Assembly (NCBI RefSeq): GCF_024721315.2
Contig: NZ_JANFAK020000089.1
Location: forward strand, 1-35,845
Reading direction: 5' to 3'
Length of the DNA: 35,845 bases
DNA from: Streptomyces sp. Isolate_45
GTDB lineage: Bacteria > Actinomycetota > Actinomycetes > Streptomycetales > Streptomycetaceae
A program made the translations under genes and the position numbers. The notes under the pieces are model-generated. The model saw nothing but the letters and a program-made list of their open reading frames with translations. It ran no database searches and was not told where the DNA came from. Positions 1-8,157 of this stretch are shown piece after piece; positions within the stretch are counted from its first letter, which is position 1; the number at the start of each line of letters is the position of its first letter.

Positions 1-1
1 G

Positions 2-565
2 CCCGCGCCCCGGCGCCGCCCCACCCTCCCGGAGAACCCGCCGCGGCCGCCCGCGCCGGCCACGACCCGGGCCGTCTTCGAGCGCATGGCCGAGCGGGCC
101 GTACGCCCCGCCGGGCTGGTCCGCCGCACCCTGGCCCGCGCCCTGGATTCCGTCGTCCTCGCCGCCTTCGCGGCCGGTGCCGCCGTGCCGCTGGTGCCCC
201 GGGTGACGGACCACCTCCAGGCCAAGGTCGATGCCGCCCGGGGGAGCGGGCACACCACCACCGTGTGGCTGCTCGACGCCACCACCGCCGGCTACGGGTG
301 CCTCCTGCTGGCCGCCGTACTGCTCTTCGGGCTGTTCTACGAGGTGCTGCCCACCGCCCGCTGGGGCCGTACGCCGGGCAAGAAGCTGTTCGGCGTCCGC
401 GTCCTGGCCGTCGCCACCCTGCGCCCGCCCACCTTCGGCGCGGCCCTGCGCCGCTGGCTCGTGGGCGCCCTCCTCGGGCTGCCGGGCAGTCTGCGCGGCC
501 TCTTCGACCGGACCCGCCGCCAGGCCTGGCACGACAGGGCGGCGGGCACCTACGTAGCGCGGTAG
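2..565 (+). CDS. RDD family membrane protein, 5' end outside window
   Basis: The frame is open from the first bases of the window and runs into a protein with the RDD signature, so the gene very likely starts upstream; the ATG at 86 lies inside a continuous coding frame. The visible part has a Pro-rich stretch, then an Arg/Asp-containing first membrane segment (about residues 19-40 counted from the ATG at 86), a second hydrophobic segment, and the typical Gly-Lys-Lys motif (TPGKKLFGVRV) followed by a short third segment and a conserved His-Asp near the C-terminus. RDD proteins are small polytopic membrane proteins, mostly of unknown role; some have been linked to ion or solute transport. The next gene encodes a second RDD protein in the same direction, which suggests a related pair. 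Confidence 0.8.
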   Translation, partial: PAPRRRPTLPENPPRPPAPATTRAVFERMAERAVRPAGLVRRTLARALDSVVLAAFAAGAAVPLVPRVTDHLQAKVDAARGSGHTTTVWLLDATTAGYGCLLLAAVLLFGLFYEVLPTARWGRTPGKKLFGVRVLAVATLRPPTFGAALRRWLVGALLGLPGSLRGLFDRTRRQAWHDRAAGTYVAR

Positions 566-633
566 GCGCAGTCCCTACCCCGAACGGACGCGGCCCCGTT
601 GCGAGTCGGACGGGCCCGGGTTCGACTCGGGCC

Positions 634-1362
634 ATGAGCACCGACCAGCCGCCGCCGGGCCAGCCGCCCGAGGACGACCCGTTCCTCAAGAAGCCCCAGG
701 AACCGACGCCCCCGTCGGGTGGCTCGCCGTACGGCCCGCCCCCCGGTGGCGGCGGGTACCCCCCTCCGCCGCCCCCCGGCGGCCCGGGCGGCGGGTACCC
801 GCCCCCGCCGCCCCCGTACGGAGCCGGCGGCGACCCGTACGGCGGTGGAGGCGGCCACGGCATGCCCGATCCGCTCGCCGGGATGCCGCCGCTCGCCGAC
901 TTCGGCAAGCGGCTCGCGGCGCGCGTCATCGACGTGCTCATCGTCGGGATTCCGCTCTACCTGATCCAGCTCCCGTTCAACACGCGCCGGTACATGGTCG
1001 ACTCGAACCGCGGCGAGGACGCGACCGAGATCATCACCCGCTCCTACAGCGGTACCGGCCTGGTGTGGACGCTGATCTCGATCATCGCGTACGTCGGCTA
1101 CGACTGGTGGTTCACCAAGAAGAACGGCCAGACCCTCGGCAAGAAGGCGCTGGGCCTGCGCACCGCGATGCTCAACGACGGCAGCGTGCCCCCCTCCAAC
1201 GCCGCGCTGAGCCGGGCCGCGCTGCTGTGGATCCCGACGCTGGTCTGCTGCCTGTGCCTGTGGCCGCTCGCCCTGATCGTGTCGATGCTCATCGACAAGC
1301 CGTACAAGCAGGGCCTGCACGACAAGGTCGCCAAGACCGTGGTGGTCAGATCGACGACCTGA
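634..1362 (+). CDS. RDD family membrane protein with Pro/Gly/Tyr-rich N-terminus
   Basis: A 242-residue protein. Residues 1 to about 80 are low complexity, dominated by Pro, Gly and Tyr, and probably form a disordered cytoplasmic tail. An RDD domain follows: a first helix with the Arg-Asp pair (AARVIDVLIVGIPLYLI), a second helix, the motif GQTLGKKALGLR, and a last helix rich in Cys and Leu. The C-terminus has the usual GLHDKVAKTVVV ending. I chose the ATG at 634 because the frame upstream of it is only a shadow of the preceding gene. Many actinobacterial RDD proteins carry such tails. The exact function is unknown. It follows another RDD gene by 68 nt and may be co-transcribed with it. Confidence 0.85.
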   Translation: MSTDQPPPGQPPEDDPFLKKPQEPTPPSGGSPYGPPPGGGGYPPPPPPGGPGGGYPPPPPPYGAGGDPYGGGGGHGMPDPLAGMPPLADFGKRLAARVIDVLIVGIPLYLIQLPFNTRRYMVDSNRGEDATEIITRSYSGTGLVWTLISIIAYVGYDWWFTKKNGQTLGKKALGLRTAMLNDGSVPPSNAALSRAALLWIPTLVCCLCLWPLALIVSMLIDKPYKQGLHDKVAKTVVVRSTT

Positions 1363-1379
1363 TCCGGTCGACCCGTCGC

Positions 1380-1412
1380 GGGCGGCCGTCCCCGGAAGGG
1401 GGGCGGTCGCCC
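1380..1412 (+). terminator. imperfect GC hairpin after the RDD gene
   Basis: Arms GGGCG..CCCC and GGGG..CGCCC flank a GGAA loop 17 nt after the RDD stop codon. The pairing is imperfect and there is no T-run. It is a plausible factor-assisted terminator between convergent genes. Confidence 0.4.
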
Positions 1413-1462
1413 GCACCCGTGTGTCCGGGCCCGGTGGCGGCCGGGCCCGGTGGCGCGGGGGA

Positions 1463-1741
1463 TCAGTGGTGTACGGGGTGTTCCGCGTCGGCCCTCGCGG
1501 CACCGGCGGCCGGGGAGGCCCCCTCCGGGGCGTCCTGACGGCCGGTCGGGGCGGCGTGCCGGCCGCGGCGGCGCGGCGCGGGCACCGTCAGCGCGACCAG
1601 CAGCCCGAGGGCGAGCGCGGCGGCGGAGATGACGGCCACCCCGATCCCCGTGCTCGTCTGCGAGAGCAGGAGCATGGCGATCGTCGACACGATGACGGTG
1701 GCGGAGCCGTAGGCGAGCTGTGCGGCAGTCGGTCGCGGCAT
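1463..1741 (-). CDS. small two-helix membrane protein, unknown function
   Basis: A 92-residue protein starting MPRPTAAQ. Two hydrophobic segments are visible, about residues 10-27 and 33-52 (the second rich in Ala, Val and Leu), followed by an Arg-rich stretch and a hydrophilic C-terminal tail with several Ala and His. The ATG at 1741 was preferred over the longer in-frame start at 1882 because the extension is Arg/Pro-rich and lacks hydrophobic or conserved features; a GAGGA sequence lies about 11 nt upstream of 1741. It is convergent with the RDD pair and divergent from the secreted protease. No family recognised. Confidence 0.6.
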   Translation of the reverse strand: MPRPTAAQLAYGSATVIVSTIAMLLLSQTSTGIGVAVISAAALALGLLVALTVPAPRRRGRHAAPTGRQDAPEGASPAAGAARADAEHPVHH

Positions 1742-2172
1742 GGCGTTTTCCGTCCTCGGAGCGGGGGAGGGGGCTCGGGCTCGACAGGTGCGCGTGTCAA
1801 GTGACTCCCTGACGGGATGCCCGAGCCGACCGGCCGATAAGCGTTGCCCCACCCCCGGTATCGGAGCACGGGGGGCGCACACGGCTCATCGACGGGCCGA
1901 TCCCGAGGGGTTCTCGACCGGTCTTCGAGGAGTCTTCGAGGGGGCGGGGGCGGCGGGTCCTTCGCCCCGGAAGGACCCGTAAGGCTGCGGAACGTCCGAA
2001 TAGCGGAACTGACTGACCGCATAGTGCAGTTGTAAGGAACAAGTCAAGGTCTGTCTTTTCTTTCGACTCTCCGGTCAAATGTCGTCACTTGAGACGCGCG
2101 CCGCGCGGAACCCCCCGCTCCTATGGAGACGTTCCGACCTACGTTGCGGCCGCGGGAGGGGAACGACATCAA
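1742..2172. other. 431-nt intergenic region, promoters of two divergent genes
   Basis: No supported gene lies here. Three GGAAC words occur at 1989, 2005 and 2036 upstream of the protease, resembling -35 elements of ECF sigma factors, but no convincing -10 partner is placed at the expected distance. A short direct repeat of TCTTCGAGG is present near 1922-1940. The region just before the protease start holds the ribosome binding site (GGGAGGGGAA). Confidence 0.4.
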
Positions 2173-4584
2173 GTGACCAGCAACTCCGCAAGGAAGCGCG
2201 CGCTGCGTGCCGCCGCCGTCGGCGTGACGATGGCCGCGACCGCAGCTTCCGGCGCTTTCTTCACCACGGCCACCGCCGACTCCAGTTGGGGCGGCGCACC
2301 CGCGGCCGACCACCAGGACCCGACCGCTCCGTCCAAGGAGAAGGTCAAGCACGACCTCGAAGGCCCGTTCAGCAAGCAGCAGGCGCAGCAGCGCGAGGCG
2401 GCCCTTGACCAGGTGCTGTCGGGCAAGAAGGGCATCGAGCAGCGCGGCGCCTCCAAGGTCGTGAAGCTCGACGACAAGAAGTACGTCGAGCTCGGCCGCG
2501 AGAAGACCGACAAGATCTTCACGATCCTCGTCGAGTTCGGTGACCAGGTCGACAACACGACCATGCACGACCCGGACGGTCCGGAGGGCCCGAAGCCGCC
2601 GGCCCCCAAGTACGGCGGCACCCCCGGTCCGCTGCACAACCAGATCGCCCAGCCGGACCGCGCGCAGGACAACAGCACCGCGTGGCGCAAGGACTTCAGC
2701 CGTTCCTACTTCCAGGACCTGTACTTCGGTACCGGCCAGGGCAAGAACTCGCTGAAGACCTACTACGAGAAGACCTCCTCGGGCCGTTACTCGGTCGAGG
2801 GCGAGGTCGCCGACTGGGTCAAGATCCCGTACAACGAGGCCCGCTACGGCTCGAACTACTGCGGTCAGACCAACTGCTCCAACGTGTGGGACACCGTCAA
2901 GGACGGCGTCCTGGCGTGGACCGAGGCGCAGAAGAAGGCCGGGAAGACCGACGCGCAGATCAAGGCGCAGCTGGCCCAGTACGACCAGTGGGACCGCTAC
3001 GACTTCGACGGCGACGGCAACTTCAACGAGTCCGACGGCTACATCGACCACTTCCAGGTCGTCCACGCCGGTGAGGACGAGTCGGCCGGCGGCGGCGCGC
3101 AGGGCACCAACGCCCTGTGGGCGCACCGCTGGTACGCCTACGGCACCAGCGCGGGCAAGACCGGCCCCGAGGGCAACAAGGCCGGTGGCACGCAGATCGG
3201 CGACACGGGCATCTGGGTCGGCGACTACACGATGCAGCCCGAGAACGGCGGCCTCGGCGTCTTCGCGCACGAGTACGGCCACGACCTCGGCCTCCCGGAC
3301 CTCTACGACACCTCCGGTGGCGGCGAGAACGGCGTCGGCTTCTGGTCCCTGATGTCGGCGGGCTCCTGGCTCGGCACCGGCAAGGAGTCCATAGGCGACC
3401 TCCCGGGCGACATGACGGCCTGGGACAAGCTCCAGCTGGGCTGGCTGAACTTCGACCAGGCGAAGGCCGCGACGAAGTCCACCCACAAGCTGGGCGTCTC
3501 CGCGTACAACACGAAGGACAAGCAGGCGCTGGTCGTCGAGCTGCCGAAGAAGCAGGTCAAGACCGACATCGTCGCTCCCGCCGAGGGCTCCTCGCAGTGG
3601 TGGAGCAACATGGGTGACGACCTCAAGAACACCCTGACGCGCTCGGTCGACCTGACCGGCAAGTCCTCCGCCGCCCTGTCCCTCAAGGGCTGGTGGGACA
3701 TCGAGGCCGACTACGACTACCTCTACACCGAGGTGTCCACGGACGGCGGCGCCAACTGGACCGCCCTCGCCGGCACCGCCGACGGCGCGGCCCTCCCGGT
3801 CGACGCGGCCGGCAGCCCCTCGCTGACCGGTGTCTCGGGTGCCTGGAAGTCGCTGAACTTCCCGCTGGACGCCTACGCGGGCAAGAAGGTCGACGTCCGC
3901 TTCCGCTACCAGACGGACGGCGGCGCGGGCGGCAAGGGCTTCACGGCCGATGCCGTCACCCTCACCGCGGACGGCTCCCCGCTGTTCACCGACGGCGCCG
4001 AGAACGGCGACAACGGCTGGACGGGCAAGGGCTTCTCGCGGATCGGCGCCGGCTTCACCAAGGAGTACGCGCAGTACTACCTGGCCGAGAACCGCCGCTA
4101 CGTGTCGTACGACCAGACCCTCAAGGTCGGCCCGTACAACTTCGGCCACGCCAACACCCGTCCCGACTGGGTCGAGCACTACCCGTACCAGGACGGCCTG
4201 CTGATCTGGCTCTGGGACACCTCCCAGAAGGACAACAACACCAGCCAGCACCCCGGCCAGGGCCTGATCCTTCCGATCGACGCCAACGCCAAGCCGATGA
4301 AGTGGTCGGACGGCACCCTGCTGCGGAACAAGATCCAGCCGTACGACGCCACCTTCAGCGCGTACTCGACGGACGCCTTCACCCTTCACAAGAACGGTGA
4401 GTCGCTCTTCCTGAAGCCGAAGCCGACCAACCTCGTCTTCGACGACCGCAAGGGCAAGTACTACTACGACGAGAACCCGACCGGCTCGGTGAAGGTCACT
4501 GACACCAACACCAAGATCAAGATCCTCAAGGAGTCCTACGAGGGCACCGAAATGACGATCGAGGTCGGACCCTCCAGCAAGTGA
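2173..4584 (+). CDS. secreted immune inhibitor A-type M6 metalloprotease
   Basis: An 803-residue protein. The N-terminus has basic residues (SARKRALR) then a hydrophobic stretch ending near an Ala-X-Ala type site, so it looks like a Sec signal peptide of about 35 residues. The zinc site is HEYGHDLGLPD: His366, Glu367 and His370, with Asp376 in the extended motif, and a Met-turn at Met394 (WSLMSAGSW). This is the M6 peptidase family (immune inhibitor A of Bacillus). After the catalytic domain come MAM/jelly-roll-like segments with many Trp and Gly. The GTG at 2173 was chosen because GGGAGGGGAA lies about 9 nt upstream and the signal peptide begins there; the longer frame to 2089 adds unlikely sequence. 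It is probably an extracellular protease for scavenging protein. The gene is monocistronic, with a strong terminator downstream. Confidence 0.92.
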   Translation: MTSNSARKRALRAAAVGVTMAATAASGAFFTTATADSSWGGAPAADHQDPTAPSKEKVKHDLEGPFSKQQAQQREAALDQVLSGKKGIEQRGASKVVKLDDKKYVELGREKTDKIFTILVEFGDQVDNTTMHDPDGPEGPKPPAPKYGGTPGPLHNQIAQPDRAQDNSTAWRKDFSRSYFQDLYFGTGQGKNSLKTYYEKTSSGRYSVEGEVADWVKIPYNEARYGSNYCGQTNCSNVWDTVKDGVLAWTEAQKKAGKTDAQIKAQLAQYDQWDRYDFDGDGNFNESDGYIDHFQVVHAGEDESAGGGAQGTNALWAHRWYAYGTSAGKTGPEGNKAGGTQIGDTGIWVGDYTMQPENGGLGVFAHEYGHDLGLPDLYDTSGGGENGVGFWSLMSAGSWLGTGKESIGDLPGDMTAWDKLQLGWLNFDQAKAATKSTHKLGVSAYNTKDKQALVVELPKKQVKTDIVAPAEGSSQWWSNMGDDLKNTLTRSVDLTGKSSAALSLKGWWDIEADYDYLYTEVSTDGGANWTALAGTADGAALPVDAAGSPSLTGVSGAWKSLNFPLDAYAGKKVDVRFRYQTDGGAGGKGFTADAVTLTADGSPLFTDGAENGDNGWTGKGFSRIGAGFTKEYAQYYLAENRRYVSYDQTLKVGPYNFGHANTRPDWVEHYPYQDGLLIWLWDTSQKDNNTSQHPGQGLILPIDANAKPMKWSDGTLLRNKIQPYDATFSAYSTDAFTLHKNGESLFLKPKPTNLVFDDRKGKYYYDENPTGSVKVTDTNTKIKILKESYEGTEMTIEVGPSSK

Positions 4585-4610
4585 TTCGGTAAAACCGCAG
4601 GTCAAAGCGT

Positions 4611-4652
4611 GATCGGCCGTCGCCCTCTAGCGGGCGGCGGCCGATCGCGTTT
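4611..4652 (+). terminator. strong hairpin terminator after the M6 protease
   Basis: Arms at 4611-4625 and 4632-4646 pair over 15 bp with one G-T position and a 6-nt loop, followed by GCGTTTA. It sits 26 nt after the stop codon. Confidence 0.85.
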
Positions 4653-4696
4653 AGATGCGTGGTGCGAGTTTCTTATTGACGGGGGAGATGAAAAGC

Positions 4697-5002
4697 ATGC
4701 CCGGTGGAGGTTTCGTCAGATTGCCCGGAGGCAGTGTGGTGGTGGCCCTGACGCTGCCCAGGCCGTCCGGTGAAGGTGGAAATGTCCGCGTGCTGGTGCA
4801 CGCCGCGAACCGGGCCCGCGCCCTGACCAGGCTGCGGAACCTCGGGATGCGGGCGGTCTACCTGCGGGGCAACGCCCAGCCGCCGACCCCGGACGAGGTC
4901 ACGGCCGTCCTGCACCACCCCGACGGCCTCCTGTGGCGCTGCGCCCCCGACCGCGCGGCGGAACTCTGGCACCCGATCCGGGCCCTGCTGGGCGGCACGT
5001 AG
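4697..5002 (+). CDS. small hypothetical protein
   Basis: A 101-residue soluble protein starting MPGGGFVRLPGG. A GGGGGAG ribosome binding site ends 9 nt before this ATG, which favours it over in-frame ATGs at 4655 and 4688. It has a beta-rich first half (GSVVVALTLPRP, RVLVHAANRA) and an alpha-helical second half ending in a Trp-containing motif (LWRCAPDRAAELWHPI). No known domain is recognised. It lies between the M6 protease terminator and convergent pncA. It is probably a conserved Streptomyces orphan; no function is proposed. Confidence 0.7.
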   Translation: MPGGGFVRLPGGSVVVALTLPRPSGEGGNVRVLVHAANRARALTRLRNLGMRAVYLRGNAQPPTPDEVTAVLHHPDGLLWRCAPDRAAELWHPIRALLGGT

Positions 5003-5027
5003 CCCCCCGCGCGGCCCCCGCCGGGCC

Positions 5028-5621
5028 TCAGGCGGCCCGGTCGCCGACCAGGGTGACGCCGGCGCCGCGGAGCTCCTCCAGGGCCTTCGCGGTGGTGTGG
5101 GGGGCCACGGCGGCCGTCAGGTCGAGCAGGACGCGCGTGGTGAAGCCGGCGCGGGCCGAGTCGAGGGCGGTGGCCTTGACGCAGTGGTCGGTGGCGATGC
5201 CGACCACGTCGACCTCGGTGACCTCCCGGTCCCGCAGCCACCGGGCGAGGGTCACCCCGTTCTCGTCGGCGCCCTCGAAGCCGCTGTAGGCGGCCTCGTA
5301 CGCGCCCTTGTCGAAGACGGCGGCGACGGCGCCCGAGGCCACGGCCGGCGCGAAGTTCGGGTGGAACCCGACGCCCTCGGTCCCGGCGACGCAGTGCACC
5401 GGCCAGGAGGTCTCGTAGTCCGGGACGGCCGGGGGCCGCGCGAAGTGCGCGCCCGGGTCGACGTGGTGGTCGCGGGTGGCGACGACGTGCCGGTAGCCGG
5501 GCGTGCTCTGGCCGATGAGCTCGGTGATCGCGGCGGCGACGTCGGCCCCGCCCGGGACCGCGAGGCTGCCGCCTTCGCAGAAGTCGTTCTGTACGTCGAC
5601 GACGATCAGTGCGCGGTGCAT
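5028..5621 (-). CDS. pncA: nicotinamidase (isochorismatase fold)
   Basis: A 197-residue protein. It hydrolyses nicotinamide to nicotinate and ammonia in NAD salvage. The cysteine-hydrolase triad is visible: Asp9 (VVDVQNDF), Lys105 (VFDKGAY) and Cys147 (GIATDHCVKATALD). Metal ligands are probably Asp51 and His53 in TRDHHVDPG plus a later His. Length is normal for the family. The start at 5621 has AAGGA about 9 nt upstream. It lies 119 nt downstream of pncB on the same strand, so the two successive salvage enzymes are probably expressed together: nicotinamide to nicotinate here, then nicotinate to its mononucleotide by PncB. Confidence 0.93.
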   Translation of the reverse strand: MHRALIVVDVQNDFCEGGSLAVPGGADVAAAITELIGQSTPGYRHVVATRDHHVDPGAHFARPPAVPDYETSWPVHCVAGTEGVGFHPNFAPAVASGAVAAVFDKGAYEAAYSGFEGADENGVTLARWLRDREVTEVDVVGIATDHCVKATALDSARAGFTTRVLLDLTAAVAPHTTAKALEELRGAGVTLVGDRAA

Positions 5622-5740
5622 GTCGCGTGTCCTTCGGATCGGTGGGTGGGTGGTGCGGCGGGGCCCTGCGGGGGCTCTTGCCCCACCCCGCCCCTCCCCG
5701 AACCCGGGGCCCGCGGCGGATCCGCCGGCCCCGGCCGCGG

Positions 5741-7069
5741 TCACACGTACTCGGTCGGGATGACCGCCTCGCCCCGCGAGAGCTGCGTCGCCGACAGCGG
5801 GAGCCGTCGCCGGGCCGCCGCGTGGCGCTCGCGCACCGTCTCCAGCGACTCCCGGGCCACCACCTCGCCCCCCTTGACCAGCTGGGTCAGCAGCTGGTGG
5901 CCGGCGAGCGCGGCCGGGACCGGGCCGGTCCCGATGACCTCCGCCTCGGCGACGCCGTCCGCGTCCACCCGGCGGGCCGCCCACTTGCGGCCGCCGAGGG
6001 AGGTCTTGCCGCCCGAGGACTTCTTCGCGACGGGGACCAGCGGCGCCTTCGGGTCGGCGGAGGCGGCCCGCGCCACCAGCTTGTAGACCATCGAGCAGGT
6101 CGGGTGCCCGCTGCCGGTGACCAGCTGGGTGCCGACCCCGTACGCGTCCACCGGCGCCGCCGCCAGCGAGGCGATGGCGTACTCGTCGAGGTCGGAGGTG
6201 ACGACGATCCGCGTCGAGGTCGCCCCCAGCTCGTCCAGCTGCTGGCGCACCCGGTGGGCGACGAGCAGCAGGTCCCCGGAGTCGATCCGGACCGCGCCGA
6301 GGTCCGTGCCGGCGACCTCCACTGCCGTGCGCACCGCTTCCGCGACGTCGTACGTGTCCACGAGCAGGGTCGTCCCGCTGCCCAGCGAGGCGACCTGGGC
6401 CGTGAAGGCGTCCCGCTCGCTGTCGTGGACCAGGGTGAAGGCGTGCGCGCTGGTGCCGACCGTCGGGATGCCGTACCGGAAGCCGGCAGCCAGGTCCGAG
6501 GTCGAGGTGAATCCGCCGACGTACGCGGCCCGGGAGGCGGCGACCGCCGCCAGCTCGTGGGTGCGCCGGGCGCCCATCTCGATCAGCGGGCGCCCGCCCG
6601 CCGCCGAGGACATCCGGGAGGCGGCCGCCGCGATGGCCGAGTCGTGGTTGAGGATCGACAGGATGACGGTCTCCAGCAGCACGCACTCGGCGAAGCTGCC
6701 CTCGACGCGCAGGACCGGCGAGCCGGGGAAGTAGGTCTCGCCCTCCGGGTAGCCCCAGATGTCACCCGAGAAGCGGTACGAGGCCAGCCAGTCGAGCGTC
6801 CTCATGTCGACGACGGCGCGCTCCCGCAGGAACTCCAGCACCGCGCCGTCGAAGCGGAAGTTCTCGACGGCGTCGAGCACGCGCCCGGTCCCCGCCACCA
6901 CTCCGTAGCGGCGCCCCTCGGGCAGCCGTCGGGTGAAGACCTCGAAGACCGAACGGCGGTCCGCCGTGCCGTTGGCCAGGGCGGCCTGCAGCATCGTGAG
7001 CTCGTAATGGTCCGTGAAGAGCGCTGTCGACGGCACGTCCACCGGCAGGCCCAGGTCCGCAGGGTTCAT
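5741..7069 (-). CDS. pncB: nicotinate phosphoribosyltransferase
   Basis: A 442-residue protein of the NAPRTase family, which makes nicotinate mononucleotide from nicotinate and PRPP with ATP hydrolysis. Recognisable segments are the N-terminal FTDHYELTM, the region around GTSAHAF with His209 (the position of the phosphorylated His in the family), and the phosphate-binding stretch with IDSGDL and VTSDLDE. The start at 7069 begins MNPADLG; an in-frame ATG at 7090 is less likely because a TAGCAT hexamer lies 7 nt before 7069, as expected for a leaderless message. A perfect dyad at 7086-7112 lies just upstream and is the likely operator. It is followed by pncA. Confidence 0.93.
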   Translation of the reverse strand: MNPADLGLPVDVPSTALFTDHYELTMLQAALANGTADRRSVFEVFTRRLPEGRRYGVVAGTGRVLDAVENFRFDGAVLEFLRERAVVDMRTLDWLASYRFSGDIWGYPEGETYFPGSPVLRVEGSFAECVLLETVILSILNHDSAIAAAASRMSSAAGGRPLIEMGARRTHELAAVAASRAAYVGGFTSTSDLAAGFRYGIPTVGTSAHAFTLVHDSERDAFTAQVASLGSGTTLLVDTYDVAEAVRTAVEVAGTDLGAVRIDSGDLLLVAHRVRQQLDELGATSTRIVVTSDLDEYAIASLAAAPVDAYGVGTQLVTGSGHPTCSMVYKLVARAASADPKAPLVPVAKKSSGGKTSLGGRKWAARRVDADGVAEAEVIGTGPVPAALAGHQLLTQLVKGGEVVARESLETVRERHAAARRRLPLSATQLSRGEAVIPTEYV

Positions 7070-7076
7070 GTCACGG

Positions 7077-7082
7077 ATGCTA
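7077..7082 (-). promoter_or_regulatory. candidate -10 box for leaderless pncB
   Basis: On the minus strand TAGCAT is followed by exactly 7 nt and the pncB ATG, with no Shine-Dalgarno. This is the geometry of a leaderless transcript. No clear -35 box was found. Confidence 0.55.
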
Positions 7083-7085
7083 GCG

Positions 7086-7112
7086 CACATCTCGTCAAAG
7101 TGACGAGATGTG
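7086..7112. promoter_or_regulatory. perfect dyad, likely NAD-salvage operator
   Basis: Arms CACATCTCGTCA and TGACGAGATGTG (12 bp, no mismatch) flank a 3-nt centre. The dyad starts 17 nt upstream of pncB and would cover the -35 side of its promoter. It lies in the divergent pncB/clpS gap. There is no T-run, so a protein-binding site is more likely than a terminator. The regulator is unknown; NAD-linked repressors such as NrtR or NadR-type proteins are candidates. Confidence 0.65.
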
Positions 7113-7150
7113 GGGGTCCGTTTGTGCGACCGCCCCCCGGCAGTGGCAGC

Positions 7151-7465
7151 ATGGGACAAGTGAGTGTTGCTCCCGTTGAGATCGAACGCACCGAATCGGC
7201 CCGAGAGACCTACGCGGTCCCCGAACCCGACGTCCCCTGGGTGACCCTGGTGCACAACGACCCGGTCAACCTCATGAGCTACGTGACGTACGTGTTCCAG
7301 GCGTACTTCGGCTACCCGAAGGACAAGGCGACCAAGCTGATGATGGACGTCCACCACAAGGGCAGGGCGGTCGTCTCCAGCGGCTCCCGCGAGGAGATGG
7401 AGCGCGACGTGCAGGCCATGCACGGCTACGGGCTCTGGGCGACCCTCTCGCAGGACCGCAACTGA
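7151..7465 (+). CDS. clpS: ClpS, adaptor for Clp protease
   Basis: A 104-residue protein. ClpS binds N-degron substrates and hands them to ClpA/ClpC-ClpP. The family core is clear: VTLVHNDPVNLMSYVTYVF (residues 31-49, with the Asn36-Asp37 pocket residues), then a helix and HHKGRAVV (68-75), and the C-terminal strand GYGLWATL. Translation could start at ATG 7151 or at the in-frame GTG 7160; neither has a good Shine-Dalgarno. The stop codon overlaps the next start (TGATG), so it is translationally coupled to the DUF2017 gene, a common actinobacterial pairing. Confidence 0.93.
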   Translation: MGQVSVAPVEIERTESARETYAVPEPDVPWVTLVHNDPVNLMSYVTYVFQAYFGYPKDKATKLMMDVHHKGRAVVSSGSREEMERDVQAMHGYGLWATLSQDRN

Positions 7466-8073
7466 TGGGCGGCGTGTTCGAGCCCTTGAAGGGCGGCCCC
7501 GGGGCCGCCGTCGCGCTGGACGAGATCGAGATCTCCATCCTGCGCTCGCTCGCGGTCCAACTGCTGGAGCTGATCGGCCCCGGCGAGCCCGAGCCCGCCG
7601 CCGACGCGGACCCGCTGGCCGTGCTCTTCGCCTCCGACGGCCCGAGCGAGCCCCCGTCCGACCCGGCCCTGGCCCGGCTCTTCCCCGATGCCTACGGGGG
7701 TCCCGGCGCGGGACCGAAGGACGACCCGGAGGAGCTGCGGGCCCGCTCCTCGGAGTTCCGCCGCTTCACCGAGAACGACCTGCGCACCCGCAAGCGGGAG
7801 GACGCGCTGGCCGTCGTGCGCAGCCTGGACGGGCTCACCCCCGCCGGTGACGGGGCGGCCGTCCTGGAGCTGACGGGCGAGCTGCCGCACCGTTGGCTCG
7901 GCGCCCTCAACGACCTGCGGTTGACGATCGCCGCCCGGCTCGACATCACCGAGGACGACGAGAGCGCCATCCTGTTCCGGCTGCCGGACGAGGACCCGCG
8001 CAAGCCGATGGTGATGGCCTACCTGTGGCTCGGCGGCCTCCAGGAAACGTTGATCGAAACGCTCATCCGATGA
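7465..8073 (+). CDS. DUF2017 family protein
   Basis: A 202-residue acidic protein, start ATG at 7465 overlapping the clpS stop by one base. It has an N-terminal stretch with DEIEISILRSLAVQLLEL, a variable Pro/Asp-rich middle, and a C-terminal helical part ending LWLGGLQETLIETLI. DUF2017 genes sit directly after clpS in many actinobacteria, which suggests a role linked to ClpS/Clp proteolysis, but no activity is established that I know of. No catalytic motif is visible. Two hairpins follow the gene. Confidence 0.88.
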   Translation: MGGVFEPLKGGPGAAVALDEIEISILRSLAVQLLELIGPGEPEPAADADPLAVLFASDGPSEPPSDPALARLFPDAYGGPGAGPKDDPEELRARSSEFRRFTENDLRTRKREDALAVVRSLDGLTPAGDGAAVLELTGELPHRWLGALNDLRLTIAARLDITEDDESAILFRLPDEDPRKPMVMAYLWLGGLQETLIETLIR

Positions 8074-8123
8074 TCGACTGATCGAGATCATGTTCGCTCA
8101 GCGGACGCTCAAATCCGGATAAC

Positions 8124-8154
8124 GATCAGATCACCGCCATGCGGTGATCTGATC
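8124..8154 (+). other. perfect 14-bp-arm hairpin after DUF2017
   Basis: GATCAGATCACCGC and GCGGTGATCTGATC flank the 3-nt loop CAT. It sits 3 nt before a second hairpin with a T-tract. It could protect the 3' end of the mRNA or bind a protein. GATC occurs about eight times between 8050 and 8155. Confidence 0.7.
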
Positions 8155-8157
8155 GCC

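Noticed and set aside
2044..4605. 853-residue open frame antisense to the M6 protease
   Set aside because: It is the mirror of a clearly coding, high-GC3 gene; its translation is Val/Leu/Arg/Gly-rich without any domain, and the plus-strand gene has a signal peptide and zinc motif.
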